A DNA stretch of 64,000 nucleotides from NCBI RefSeq assembly GCF_003668995.1, contig NZ_CP033068.1, positions 434,001 through 498,000 of the forward strand, read 5' to 3'. The translations under genes were made by a program, and so were the position numbers. A model generated the notes under the pieces. It made no database searches. It was not told where the DNA came from and saw nothing but the letters and a program-made list of their open reading frames with translations. Below are positions 25,949-34,491 of the stretch, one piece after another. Within the stretch, counting starts at the first letter, position 1; each line of letters starts with the position of its first letter. Origin of the DNA: Flavobacterium sp. 140616W15 (lineage in GTDB: Bacteria > Bacteroidota > Bacteroidia > Flavobacteriales > Flavobacteriaceae).

Positions 25949-26716
25949 TTATTTAAAATATTTGTTGGGAGTTTCCTTCATGTATTTTTTAAAAAATTCT
26001 ATAAAAGCACTGTCGCTGGAAAATTCTAAATCGCAGGCTGTTTCTCCAACATTTTGTCCTTCAGCAAGTAGTTCAATCGATTTATGAAGCCGCCATTGCT
26101 GTCTCCATTCCTGATATGACATTCCGGTTTCTCTAGTGAATATACGGGTAATTGTTTTTTCGCTTAATCCAATTTCAGAGGCTAATTGTTTAAGAAAAGG
26201 AGGTATTGCCTTCCCTAAATTCCAATCTTCGATATGGTGTTTTAATTTTGAGGTTTTGGGTAGTATTAAAGATAGATTTTTTTTTGTAGTCCCGTTTAAT
26301 TCCTCAAAGAAAAGTGCTAAAGTATTTTTTTGTGAATCAATTGAAATATCCCAATCCCATAGCGAAATGCGCTCGATCAATTGTTTAAATAGTTCATTAA
26401 TATTCATAATTGCTACTTGATTTGGCAGTTCTGGGAAATGACTAATATCAAAATATATAGAACGATACATGGCTACATTTCGAACAATTACTCTATGACT
26501 GCAATTAGCAGGAATCCATGCGGCCATTGTTGGTGGGAGAATATATTGATTGTCAATAGTATTAAATGTCATGCATCCGCTAGGAGCGTAGAGAAGCTGT
26601 GCTTTATTGTGCTCATGAAATCCAGAATCATGAGTTGTAAAATCGGAGGCAATACCAATCACAGGAGCATGTATTTCATCGGGATTAAAATAATTTTCTT
26701 TAGATATAAATGGCAT
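25949..26716 (-). CDS. AraC-family transcriptional regulator (cupin + HTH)
   Basis: 255 residues. The N-terminal half is a cupin-like sensor domain (HDSGFHEHNKAQLLYAPSGC, then PPTMAAWIPANCSHRV). The C-terminal 100 residues carry the paired helix-turn-helix: LASEIGLSEKTITRIFTRET and ACDLEFSSDSAFIEFFKKYM, ending TPNKYFK. The gene is divergent from a Bcr/CflA-type efflux pump with only 93 bases between the starts, so it most likely controls that pump in response to a small ligand. Confidence 0.92.
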   Translation of the reverse strand: MPFISKENYFNPDEIHAPVIGIASDFTTHDSGFHEHNKAQLLYAPSGCMTFNTIDNQYILPPTMAAWIPANCSHRVIVRNVAMYRSIYFDISHFPELPNQVAIMNINELFKQLIERISLWDWDISIDSQKNTLALFFEELNGTTKKNLSLILPKTSKLKHHIEDWNLGKAIPPFLKQLASEIGLSEKTITRIFTRETGMSYQEWRQQWRLHKSIELLAEGQNVGETACDLEFSSDSAFIEFFKKYMKETPNKYFK

Positions 26717-26809
26717 CTGTCCTTATTTTTATGTTTTTAGTCTAAATATCATTAACAAGATAGGTAAAAGTTTACTGAATTTTGCAAAAAAATAATAATA
26801 AACTAGATC

Positions 26810-27943
26810 ATGAATAAAAAAACAACTTTAATGCTGTTGACATTATTAATAATGTTTCCTCAGTTTGTAGAAACAATATATAGTCCTGCATTACCTCAAA
26901 TAGCTTCAGGATTTATGGTTAATCATCAAGAAGCTTCTCGTACTATATCGCTTTATTTTATGGCTTTTGCCATTGGTGTTGTCTTTTGGGGGATTGCCTC
27001 TGATGTAATTGGTAGGCGTAAAGCGATGATTTATGGATTGGTCATTTATGGATTAGGAACTATTCTTGCTTTGTTGTGTACTGATTTTACTATTTTATTG
27101 ATTGCAAGATCAATTGCTGCATTTGGAGCAGCTGTTGGGTCTGTGGTAACGCAAACAATACTAAGAGATCTTTATGATAAAAAAGAACTAACAAGAGTTT
27201 TTTCTATTATGGGGATTGCACTTTCAGTAAGTCCTGTTATTGGGCTCTTAGCTGGTGGAATTCTTGTAGATAATTATGGATATGCCGGCGTATTTTTGGC
27301 GCTGTTGTTTTTAGCTTTTCTGTTAATCCTATTGGCTTTAAGAATTTTGCCAGAGACAAAAAAAGAAACAGACATTAAGCCTAATTTTATAGGTGTTTTT
27401 AAGGAGTTACTTTGTGATAAATCAATTTGGTTATCAATGTTCTTGGTTGGTTTTTTTAATATTATGTTTTTTAGCTATTATTCGTTAGCTCCCTTTATTT
27501 TTGAGCAATTAGGACTGAGTTCTATTCAATTTGGATACAGCGGAATCGTATTAGCATTTAGTTCACTAATCGGTGCTTTGATTAACAAAAAAATGATTTA
27601 TCGACAAGTTCAATCGTATGATATTATCTTGATCGCTACTTTTCTTACAGGAATAGGTGCTGTTAGTTTATTGTTGTTTAAAGATAGTTTGTGGTTCTTA
27701 GTGGGAGTGATGTTTGTTGTTATAGCTTTTGGGATGGCTATACCTAATATATTAAGTCTGGCATTACTAAAGTATAAAAATGTAGCAGGAACAGCAGGAT
27801 CATTTTTTGGATTAATGTATTATACTCTGATAGGAATTGGTTTAGCCATTTCTGGATGGCTTCAAGATCTTGGATTAGTATTGTGTATAGGAGCTTTGTT
27901 CTCTATTTTACTGGCATTAGCATACAAAAGAGTTAATAAGTAA
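26810..27943 (+). CDS. MFS drug-efflux transporter, Bcr/CflA type
   Basis: 377-residue inner-membrane proton antiporter with 12 hydrophobic spans. It begins with the subgroup signature PQFVETIYSPALPQIASGF and contains motif A between spans 2 and 3 (WGIASDVIGRRKAMIYGL) and the span-5 motif with SPVIGLLAGGIL. Such proteins export chloramphenicol, bicyclomycin or other small compounds. The divergent AraC regulator, whose gene shares the 93-base upstream region, suggests inducible control. A terminator follows. Confidence 0.9.
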   Translation: MNKKTTLMLLTLLIMFPQFVETIYSPALPQIASGFMVNHQEASRTISLYFMAFAIGVVFWGIASDVIGRRKAMIYGLVIYGLGTILALLCTDFTILLIARSIAAFGAAVGSVVTQTILRDLYDKKELTRVFSIMGIALSVSPVIGLLAGGILVDNYGYAGVFLALLFLAFLLILLALRILPETKKETDIKPNFIGVFKELLCDKSIWLSMFLVGFFNIMFFSYYSLAPFIFEQLGLSSIQFGYSGIVLAFSSLIGALINKKMIYRQVQSYDIILIATFLTGIGAVSLLLFKDSLWFLVGVMFVVIAFGMAIPNILSLALLKYKNVAGTAGSFFGLMYYTLIGIGLAISGWLQDLGLVLCIGALFSILLALAYKRVNK

Positions 27944-27978
27944 GGCAAGTTATATTTAGAATATTCTTTATATAAAAC

Positions 27979-28011
27979 AAAAAAAGCAAAGTATGAGCAT
28001 ACTTTGCTTTT
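27979..28011 (+). terminator. Intrinsic terminator after the MFS gene
   Basis: AAAAGCAAAGTATG paired with CATACTTTGCTTTT around a tiny loop. The bases beyond it (28.1-28.22 kb) hold GCTAAGGTTCTGAGG- and GCTTTGCGCTCTTTGCGG-like intergenic repeats, not a gene. Confidence 0.82.
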
Positions 28012-28223
28012 AGGGTAACATTACTAATTGCAGTGTTACTATATAGTGAGAGCATTTACTCAATTAACCGTTTATAAAGTAAAACGGATAAAGAAGTAAT
28101 ATACTATGAGAATACTTTTTTTTAAGACGCTAAGGTTCTGAGGTGCTAAGTCTGAAAGCTTTGCGCTCTTTGCGGTTAGTTTCAGATATAGCTTTGCACT
28201 CTTTGCGGTTAAATCCTTTATCA

Positions 28224-28565
28224 TTACTCTTTACTACTACTTGCTGTTTTTCTCGAAATAAAATTAGTAACTGCCAGTTGAAACATCGAGCCAAAAAAGC
28301 TAGTTATTTTGTTCCGTGTGCTTCCAATTACAATCTTTTTAGATAAATATCCAGCACCAATACTAAAGATAGATTTCAGTAAATTACTTTTTATGTCGAT
28401 GCCCTCATTAATTTCCTCCAGTGTATTTTTTATAATATTCAGAGGTTTAAGATCTTCCTTAAAATCATGAAATTTTTCTTTTAAATCAATCCATTCGGCT
28501 TCTTGCTGATTTTTTAATTGCAAAATCATTTGATTTAAATCATCGGTAGCGGTATTGGTTCTCAT
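28224..28565 (-). CDS. Hypothetical protein of the holin/YtxH cluster, 113 aa
   Basis: The first half is a charged, probably coiled-coil helix (LKNQQEAEWIDLKEKFHDFK and LEEINEGI), and the second half has a weakly hydrophobic segment with GAGYLSKKIVIGS and FFGSMFQLAVTNFI. It starts 34 bases after the stop of the holin-like gene. I know the trio of a YtxH protein, a phage-holin-family protein and a small coiled-coil protein as a recurrent arrangement in Flavobacteria, usually read as an envelope-stress set. The molecular function is unknown. Confidence 0.75.
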   Translation of the reverse strand: MRTNTATDDLNQMILQLKNQQEAEWIDLKEKFHDFKEDLKPLNIIKNTLEEINEGIDIKSNLLKSIFSIGAGYLSKKIVIGSTRNKITSFFGSMFQLAVTNFISRKTASSSKE

Positions 28566-28599
28566 AAGAAATTGGTTTTAAGATTAATTTCAAGACATT

Positions 28600-28950
28600 T
28601 TAATTCCGTTTTTTCAATAAAAGCGAAATTATGATGTTTCCGATCGGACCTTTAATCCATTTGTCTTGTTTTTTGAATAATACAATAGCAAGAATTAAAT
28701 AGGCTAATGCCAATATGAAAAAGCCATAATAATATTCGCCAAGGAGTTTGCCTATCAATAAACTAAGACCAATGTTGAAGAACAAACTAAAAAAAGCAAC
28801 AACAATCGCTACAATAATTTGTGATGTTAATGACGAAAGCACATTGGCGGATATTGATACCGATTTAAGTTTCAATAATTCAAAACTTGTTTTGGTATAA
28901 TTCTCGGCTTTATCAAAAAGAGTATCGGTTGTTGTTGCTTTAGTTTCCAT
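28600..28950 (-). CDS. Phage holin family (Phage_holin_3_6-like) membrane protein
   Basis: 116 residues with a helical cytoplasmic start (LFDKAENYTKTSFELLKLKS) and two strong hydrophobic spans (about residues 45-68 and 72-92), followed by a basic tail. This matches the chromosomal holin-like family often found beside YtxH proteins. Despite the family name nothing phage-related is nearby, so a role in membrane stress or envelope organisation is more likely than lysis. It is the middle gene of a closely spaced minus-strand run from 29.26 to 28.22 kb. Confidence 0.85.
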   Translation of the reverse strand: METKATTTDTLFDKAENYTKTSFELLKLKSVSISANVLSSLTSQIIVAIVVAFFSLFFNIGLSLLIGKLLGEYYYGFFILALAYLILAIVLFKKQDKWIKGPIGNIIISLLLKKRN

Positions 28951-28989
28951 ATGGTGGTATTTGATTGTTAAAAAGAATCACATTTCTTC

Positions 28990-29259
28990 TTAATTAGTTA
29001 CGTGTTCAATTCCGTCGCTTACTTCGGCTTTGGCATTATTGTATTTGGCTTTTCCCTGATTCATCAGATCTTTACCATTTGTAGAAATAGTGCTTGCGAT
29101 ATTTTCTAATTTACCTTTGATTTCGTCTTTATAATCTTTGCTTTTGTCAGCTATTTTTTGTCTGGTTTTTGATCCTTTATCTGGTGCAAACAATACTCCT
29201 AATAATGCTCCAGCTGCTGCTGCTCCAATAATTCCTAAAATGGTGTTACTCGTTTTCAT
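28990..29259 (-). CDS. YtxH domain-containing protein
   Basis: 89 residues. The N-terminal GIIGAAAAGALLGVLFAPDK is the YtxH glycine/alanine-rich membrane segment and ends in the usual FAPxxGxxTR, here FAPDKGSKTRQKI. The rest is a long charged amphipathic helix. YtxH proteins belong to general stress responses in several phyla. It is followed by the holin-like gene after 39 bases and preceded by a 50-residue membrane protein, all on the minus strand. Confidence 0.9.
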   Translation of the reverse strand: MKTSNTILGIIGAAAAGALLGVLFAPDKGSKTRQKIADKSKDYKDEIKGKLENIASTISTNGKDLMNQGKAKYNNAKAEVSDGIEHVTN

Positions 29260-29296
29260 AATATTTGTATTTAATGTTTAATAATATAATTTGTTT

Positions 29297-29449
29297 CTAA
29301 ACTTCTTTGCCTTTAATTAGTCTTAAAAGCACTGCGATAACCGCAATAATCAATAAGATGTGGATAATACTTCCCAGGCTGTAAACAAAGAAACCTAAGG
29401 CCCACAGAATAACTAAAATAATGGCAATGGTGTATAATAAATTTGACAT
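29297..29449 (-). CDS. lmo0937-family small membrane protein, 50 aa
   Basis: A short gene starting at the ATG at 29449 and ending with TAG at 29297. It encodes MSNLLYTIAIILVILWALGF, then FVYSLGSIIHILLIIAVIAV and a basic end LLRLIKGKEV: two membrane spans with a central Gly/Ser turn. This is the pattern of lmo0937-family proteins, which are common in Bacteroidota stress clusters. It lies 37 bases upstream of the ytxH-type gene on the same strand and probably belongs to the same operon. Confidence 0.88.
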   Translation of the reverse strand: MSNLLYTIAIILVILWALGFFVYSLGSIIHILLIIAVIAVLLRLIKGKEV

Positions 29450-29535
29450 GACATTTGTATTTAAGGGTTAATAATGGGGAATGCTTAATTTATAATTTAC
29501 GCTAAATAAGTTTTATGCGAATTGCCCCTTTGAGG

Positions 29536-30189
29536 TTAATTCAATTTATAGGAAACGTATAAGCTTAAATTACTATTTTTTGCATCAGGAAAAGTATAGT
29601 TAGTTCCTAAGAAACTGCGTTCTTTTCCTACGGTTGTTAATCCGTAATTGTAACGTAATCCTATGCTCAGGGGATCAAAATCGACTCCGACACCTGCAGA
29701 TAATCCAGCGTCGAATCGGTTAAAATCATCAGCATTAATGTTTTCTTCAAAATCAAATGCTCCACCAGCACTAGATTCGTTGGTAACTTTGCCATCTACT
29801 AAATAAGAGGCGTAACCACCTACATGAATATTGAAGTTTTGTGTTAACTTGAATTTTACCAATAAAGGAACTTCAATGTAATTCAGTCTAAAACGACCTA
29901 CTCCGCTTACGAAGTCACTATTGTATTCTAGTTCTGCACCCTTTGTTGTGTATAGTATTTCGGGTTGTATAAATATATTATCTGAGATCGGAAATGCTGC
30001 GTAAAATCCGGCATTAAAACCATATATAGCATTCTTGTCATCGACGTCACCAGAATATAGGTTAGACATATTTGCTCCACCTTTAATCCCGAATTCAGGT
30101 CCAACGGGAGTGCTTTGAGCATTTAAAATTCCAAAAGAAGTAGCGATAAATACGGTAAGTGCGTATAATAATTGGGCTTTGTTTTTCAT
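29536..30189 (-). CDS. Outer-membrane beta-barrel (porin family) protein
   Basis: 217 residues with a signal peptide (ALTVFIATSFGILNAQS) and the pattern of the eight-stranded OMP_b-brl_2 family: GPEFGIKGGANMSNLY at the start of the mature chain, alternating aromatic strands (FIQPEILYTTKGAEL, NYIEVPLLVKFKLTQNFNIH), and a C-terminal strand ending in N (SLYVSYKLN). It is probably a small outer-membrane barrel with structural or stress function. It stands at the head of the minus-strand run with the lmo0937, YtxH and holin genes. Confidence 0.88.
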   Translation of the reverse strand: MKNKAQLLYALTVFIATSFGILNAQSTPVGPEFGIKGGANMSNLYSGDVDDKNAIYGFNAGFYAAFPISDNIFIQPEILYTTKGAELEYNSDFVSGVGRFRLNYIEVPLLVKFKLTQNFNIHVGGYASYLVDGKVTNESSAGGAFDFEENINADDFNRFDAGLSAGVGVDFDPLSIGLRYNYGLTTVGKERSFLGTNYTFPDAKNSNLSLYVSYKLN

Positions 30190-30564
30190 AGTTTTTTAAT
30201 TTTATGGCTTAGACATTAATTATTGGGGGTACTATTAAAAAAATCTTAATTCGTTTAATTCAATTGTTTTAAGGCTATAATATTCTGTTTAATTTATTGT
30301 TTGTTACTGTTTTGAATATGATTTCGCCAAGCATAAATAAGATGTTTCGCTTAGAATAATTTGCATAGGCTATGAGTTGAAAAATATCTTACGAATTGCA
30401 TCTAACTTTTTATGATTGACAACTTTTTTAAGAACGTTTTGCTTGAAATAAAGCACTATAAGACCACATCAAGAAAAATAATTTTCTTGAAACATTTTTA
30501 ATTTTAAAATGGGTGTTTTATGTGTTGAACAAACTTTGTAAATTACACACAAGGTGTAAAAATG
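30190..30564. other. Non-coding gap of 375 bases
   Basis: AT-rich upstream region of the outer-membrane barrel gene. I see no gene, RNA or strong repeat in it, and no promoter that I can place with confidence. Confidence 0.4.
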
Positions 30565-31137
30565 TTATTCTTTTTTCAGTGCTCTCGATTCGTCTAGAAA
30601 GCGGTATTGTGTAGGCAAATATTTAATCGATAGTTTTATAATATCGGTATCATTTGTCTCTCTTGTAATAGATTTTAGCAGTTCAATCTGGTCACTAATA
30701 GATTCGATTATTAAATCGATATAAGCTTTGTCAAAATTGGCTTTAGTGGCGTCTATTAATGAGTATAAATCATTGTTAGACTGCTTTTCATCTGTGTTTA
30801 TAATAATAACAAGCTTTTTACTGGCCAATCTTGTTATTTCATGAAGCATTTCATTTTGATTTGTTTCAATTTTACTACTTAACCTTTTAATTTTTTCATC
30901 TTGGCATTTTTGTTGAGCAATTTGACTTTTTGATATTATAGCCTTACTAATATTTGCTGTAGCGATTAAAAAATAAGCATCTATTTCTTCCGAATTATTT
31001 TTTGAAAAAATTTCATTATCTGGCGTTTTTTCAAAAGCTTCATTTTTTTTGCATGACAGCATAGTAGTCAAAATTGCAAAGACAAAAATTGCTTTAATAA
31101 GCAAATATTTAGTTGGTAACACAGTGTGGATTTTCAC
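30565..31137 (-). CDS. DUF4142-like lipoprotein
   Basis: 190 residues with a hydrophobic leader and lipobox (FAILTTMLSCKK, Cys about residue 29). The mature part is a four-helix, ferritin-like layout with DAYFLIATANISKAIISKSQ and then a long helix with QNEMLHEITRLASKK, which fits DUF4142 proteins. Members are predicted periplasmic helical bundles, some tied to envelope stress. It is transcribed toward the YtxH/holin set but separated from it by a 375-base gap. The ATG is preceded by the end of the histidine kinase gene 127 bases away. Confidence 0.75.
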   Translation of the reverse strand: MKIHTVLPTKYLLIKAIFVFAILTTMLSCKKNEAFEKTPDNEIFSKNNSEEIDAYFLIATANISKAIISKSQIAQQKCQDEKIKRLSSKIETNQNEMLHEITRLASKKLVIIINTDEKQSNNDLYSLIDATKANFDKAYIDLIIESISDQIELLKSITRETNDTDIIKLSIKYLPTQYRFLDESRALKKE

Positions 31138-31263
31138 TTGCTAAAAGTTTATATTACAAAGATGCAACCGATATACAGTTTTTGCTTTACAGCATAAAAA
31201 AGAATCGTTATATAATTCCCATAAAATGAATTATATAACGATGAATAGTAAAATTATAAGAGA

Positions 31264-33051
31264 TTATTCGGGTAGAAAAATAGTAAAAACCGAGCCTTTG
31301 TTCGGTGTACTGTCGGCTATAATGTGTCCTTTGTGGTTTTCGACAATTTTTTTGCAAATAGCTAATCCAATTCCAGTTCCAGGATATTCGTCTGTCTTGC
31401 TATGTAGGCGCTGGAACAATACAAAGATCGTTTCCTTAAATTGCGGGTCAAATCCCATTCCGTTATCGGTAAAAGTGATCTTGTAATATTTTTTTATAGA
31501 CTGCTCTAGTAAATCAGGAAATTCTTTAGACGCTATTTTTTCACATGAGATACTGATTTCAGGAGAAACATTTGGCTTGCTGTATTTTATAGAATTATTT
31601 ATCAGGTTAATGAATAGTTGCTCTATTTGATAAGGAATGACTTTTAGTTTTGGTAACTTATCAGATAATATAACAGCATTTTTTTCCTGAATTATTTCAG
31701 ACAACTCTAGCTTTGCTTTTTCGAGTAAGTCATTCAAATTCATTTTTAAGAACTCTTTCTTGGTTGTATTTGTTCTAGAAAAGAGTAAGAGATCATCAAT
31801 TAAAATGCGCATTCTTTTGGCAGAAGCTCCTATTTTTAGAATATAGCCTTTTCCGTTTTCAGATAAAGAATTCATATCGTCATCAGAAATTCTGGAGATA
31901 AATGTTTGTATTTTTCTAAGCGGTTCTTGCAAGTCATGACTCGCAACATGATTGAATGAAGCTAGTTCTTTATTGCTTTTTTCAAGTTCTTTATTACGTT
32001 CGTATATAGCAATATTCTGAAAATGCTCCTCAGTAATATCAAATGTTATTCCCAACATTATTTTGCTTCCTTGTTCATCTATCAAAAGTTTTCCGATAGA
32101 CTTGAAGTATCTAATTTCATTGTTTTTTCGAATAACTTTATAATATATAAGCGGGAGTTGCTTATTCTCAATAATACCTTGCATTAAGGTTGAGAAAGCT
32201 TGTTTGTCTTCGGGATGCACGTACTTTAAAAACGTATCTTTTTCTGGTACAAATGAGTTAGGGGCATGGCCTAATAAACGATATTGATTATCGGAGTACA
32301 CAATATTATCAGTCTCCATATCCCATTGCCAGGTACTAAAAGCACCAATTATCTCAGATTCGGCCATAAGCTTGCTGGAAATTAAAAGCTTTTTATTAAA
32401 AACTTTCAATCGGTCGATATCATTGCTAATTTGTCTGTAAGAGAGTAATATAAATGAAAGTGCTACCAGAAATAAGATGATAGAAAAAATGGGAGTTAAT
32501 GAGATTTCACTCTGGTAAATTTTTTGCCTTTTCTGTAAAATATCTTTTTCAACATCGTTCATCTCATCTATTTGAAAACGAATATTTTCCATTACAATCC
32601 GTCCGCCAAACATACAGTTGTCTAGTTTTCTTTTATCATAGGTTTTTTCGTTGCTGTATTTTAAAGAACCTTCAAGATAGGTATAGCGCTGGATAATTAA
32701 ATCGAAAAGATTTTTAAGATTTTGTTGTTGTTTAGGATTATCATCTACTAGCTTTTTTAGCTTAATAAAGGATCTGTTTACTTTATCACGAGAAAAAAGA
32801 TAAGGCGCAAGGAAGCGGCTATTTTTGGTTATTATATAGCCTCTTTGACCTGTTTCTGCGTCTTTTACAAACGATAGTAATCGCTCTAATTGAATGTTTA
32901 TTTCATAGGTATGCATCATTAACTTGCTGGAATTCTGCAAGTCACGATTGTGTTTGTAAGATACCGACGTAATAAATAATAAAATAAATATCGATATTGC
33001 AAAAATAATCCTCAACGCAAGCGGGGAATTAAAATTGGGTATCAATTTCAT
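31264..33051 (-). CDS. Membrane sensor histidine kinase (CHASE3-PAS-HisKA-HATPase)
   Basis: 595 residues. Two spans (about 10-27 and 185-205) enclose a periplasmic CHASE3-type helical domain with KDAETGQRGYIITKNSRFL. A PAS_3-type domain follows (FSTWQWDMETDNIVYSDNQY, then YVHPEDKQAF). The dimerisation helix carries the phospho-acceptor H372 (SHDLQEPLRK), and the ATPase domain has the N box (NLINNSIKYSK), GMGFD and GTGIGLAICKK. The next gene, 10 bases upstream, is a receiver-only response regulator, and behind it sits an AraC regulator, so the three probably form one signalling unit. Related Flavobacterial kinases are tied to general stress, here supported only by the neighbours. Confidence 0.93.
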   Translation of the reverse strand: MKLIPNFNSPLALRIIFAISIFILLFITSVSYKHNRDLQNSSKLMMHTYEINIQLERLLSFVKDAETGQRGYIITKNSRFLAPYLFSRDKVNRSFIKLKKLVDDNPKQQQNLKNLFDLIIQRYTYLEGSLKYSNEKTYDKRKLDNCMFGGRIVMENIRFQIDEMNDVEKDILQKRQKIYQSEISLTPIFSIILFLVALSFILLSYRQISNDIDRLKVFNKKLLISSKLMAESEIIGAFSTWQWDMETDNIVYSDNQYRLLGHAPNSFVPEKDTFLKYVHPEDKQAFSTLMQGIIENKQLPLIYYKVIRKNNEIRYFKSIGKLLIDEQGSKIMLGITFDITEEHFQNIAIYERNKELEKSNKELASFNHVASHDLQEPLRKIQTFISRISDDDMNSLSENGKGYILKIGASAKRMRILIDDLLLFSRTNTTKKEFLKMNLNDLLEKAKLELSEIIQEKNAVILSDKLPKLKVIPYQIEQLFINLINNSIKYSKPNVSPEISISCEKIASKEFPDLLEQSIKKYYKITFTDNGMGFDPQFKETIFVLFQRLHSKTDEYPGTGIGLAICKKIVENHKGHIIADSTPNKGSVFTIFLPE

Positions 33052-33061
33052 CCGGTTTTAA

Positions 33062-33510
33062 TTATTTTAAGCGTAACAAAAAGGTATCACGGTTCAAGCC
33101 CGAAGTGTGATAATGCCAGTTTAGAGTTACAACTTCATTAATTATTTTTTTTAAAGCATCAAAAGTGCTTGGTTTTTTAATGTAAATATTTGCTCCTTGT
33201 ATAAAAGTATCTTCTATATCCTCTTCTGATGAGGAGGTGGAGTAAATGGCAATAATTAAATGTTTTAAATGGTCCATTTTTTTATTTCCATCAAACATTC
33301 TTTACCTGTTTTTTTAGGCATATTTAAATCCAGAAATAAAATATCAGGTAATATGGTTTCTGGATGCATTAAATGCTCCATTAATTCCATGCCATCGTGT
33401 GCAAATTGAACTTTGGTCTGTATTTTTACTTCTTCAAAGGCATCTTTGAAAAAAAGGCGATCATCTTCATCATCATCCGCCAGTAAAATATGTAATGCGT
33501 TTTTTTGCAT
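33062..33510 (-). pseudogene. Receiver-only response regulator interrupted by a frameshift
   Basis: The first part (33510-33265, 81 codons) has the receiver acidic pocket (LLADDDEDDR) and phospho-acceptor D61 in FLDLNMPKKTGKE, then stops. The second part (from about 33298 to 33062) continues the same domain with MDHLKHLIIAIYSTSSSEED and the conserved Lys in IYIKKPSTF. The break falls in a run of seven A (33277-33283 on the plus strand as T): eight A would read ECLMEIKKMDHLKHL and rejoin the two. It is therefore a one-base deletion, a slippery tract that may be corrected in transcripts, or a sequencing error. The intact product would be about 148 residues, the usual length for Bacteroidota receiver proteins paired with such kinases. 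Confidence 0.85.
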
Positions 33511-33521
33511 TTATTATATAG

Positions 33522-34076
33522 TTATTTTAAATTTTCGCGTCGTTTTTTTATAATTCGCTGAAATGCCGAAGGTGTAATTCCTGTTGTATTTTTAAACTGT
33601 GTACTTAAGTGCGCAACACTTGAGTAATTGAGTAAAAATGCAATTTCGGTTAAACTCATTTCATTTATAATAATGAGGTGTTTGGCTCGTTCGATTTTTT
33701 GTAAAATGATGAAATTCTCAATAGATGAATAGGTTACTTCCGAAAAAACATTCGATAAATATCCGTAACTATGATTTAATTTCTCGGCCAAATACACAGA
33801 ACTTTTTAAATTGTTTCCGTTCTCATCCATAAAAACCATCTCAATAATGGCGTCTTTTATTTTTTGTACCAGAACACTCTTTTGATTCTCTACAATTTCC
33901 AGGCCAAAAGGTTCTAAATCATTCTTCATACAATCTAATTCTTCCGATGTTAGGTTCTTTTCTAATTCGATTTCTCCAAAACCTAAAGGGGTATAATTTA
34001 TTTGTCGTTCATTCAATTTCTCTTTCAAAAATTGAGAACAAACAGTATTAATATCAAACTTAATAAATAACTTCAT
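33522..34076 (-). CDS. AraC-family regulator
   Basis: 184 residues. The N-terminal 80 have a small alpha/beta fold (MKLFIKFDINTVCSQFLKEK, TPLGFGEIELEKNLT), and the C-terminal part is an AraC double helix-turn-helix: YLAEKLNHSYGYLSNVFSEV and LTEIAFLLNYSSVAHLSTQF, ending ITPSAFQRIIKKRR. It starts the run of AraC regulator, response regulator and kinase on the minus strand, with an 11-base gap to the response regulator. This type is widespread in Flavobacteria beside such kinases. The ligand or signal input is unknown. Confidence 0.9.
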   Translation of the reverse strand: MKLFIKFDINTVCSQFLKEKLNERQINYTPLGFGEIELEKNLTSEELDCMKNDLEPFGLEIVENQKSVLVQKIKDAIIEMVFMDENGNNLKSSVYLAEKLNHSYGYLSNVFSEVTYSSIENFIILQKIERAKHLIIINEMSLTEIAFLLNYSSVAHLSTQFKNTTGITPSAFQRIIKKRRENLK

Positions 34077-34188
34077 TGCTTAAAAAATATTGCTAAAGAT
34101 AGATAAAAAAAGATAGATAAATAAAGTAATAAAATTAGGGTAGTGTAAGTATATGTCAGTGAACATTGATTTTTTATCATGGCAAAAA

Positions 34189-34219
34189 AATACCGCCTAA
34201 ATTTTTAATTAGCGGTATT
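34189..34219 (-). terminator. Intrinsic terminator, minus strand
   Basis: AATACCGC and GCGGTATT arms separated by an AT-rich loop; on the minus strand the stem is followed by seven T. It lies downstream of dps, past the repeats at 34.29-34.48 kb, and is probably the end of the dps transcript. Confidence 0.65.
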
Positions 34220-34290
34220 ACAATTGAGTGAAAAAGCTCTTACAAATCCGAAGTGATTTTATGTATTTCTTCTTGTGTTTCAGTCGCAGT

Positions 34291-34422
34291 GTCATCCAGA
34301 GCGGAGACGAAAGACAGTCTCCGTTTTCAGAAGTTTTTAGTTTTCAATTTTAGCGTCATCCTGAGTGGAGTCGAAGAATGGTCTCAGTTTTTAGTCTCAT
34401 TCAAAGCGGAGTCGAAGGATGA
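34291..34422. repeat. Three copies of the GTCATCCTGAGCGGAGTCGA dispersed repeat
   Basis: Related copies at 34291 (GTCATCCAGAGCGGAGACGA), 34355 (GTCATCCTGAGTGGAGTCGA) and about 34397 (TCATTCAAAGCGGAGTCGAA), spaced 42 to 64 bases apart. A further copy lies inside icmF at 46939. This short repeat is common between genes in Flavobacteria. The frame open through it on the plus strand is not a gene. Confidence 0.85.
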
Positions 34423-34491
34423 TTTCTTAGCACCTTAATAACTCAGAACCTCAGTACCTTTGAAAGCTTTGAACCTTTCCTAAGACAAAAT

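Noticed and set aside
28600..28950. Prophage lysis gene
   Set aside because: Holin-like by family only; neighbours are stress-type genes and no phage structural genes are in the window.
34253..34438. 61-codon plus-strand frame
   Set aside because: Runs through three dispersed repeat copies; no coding character.
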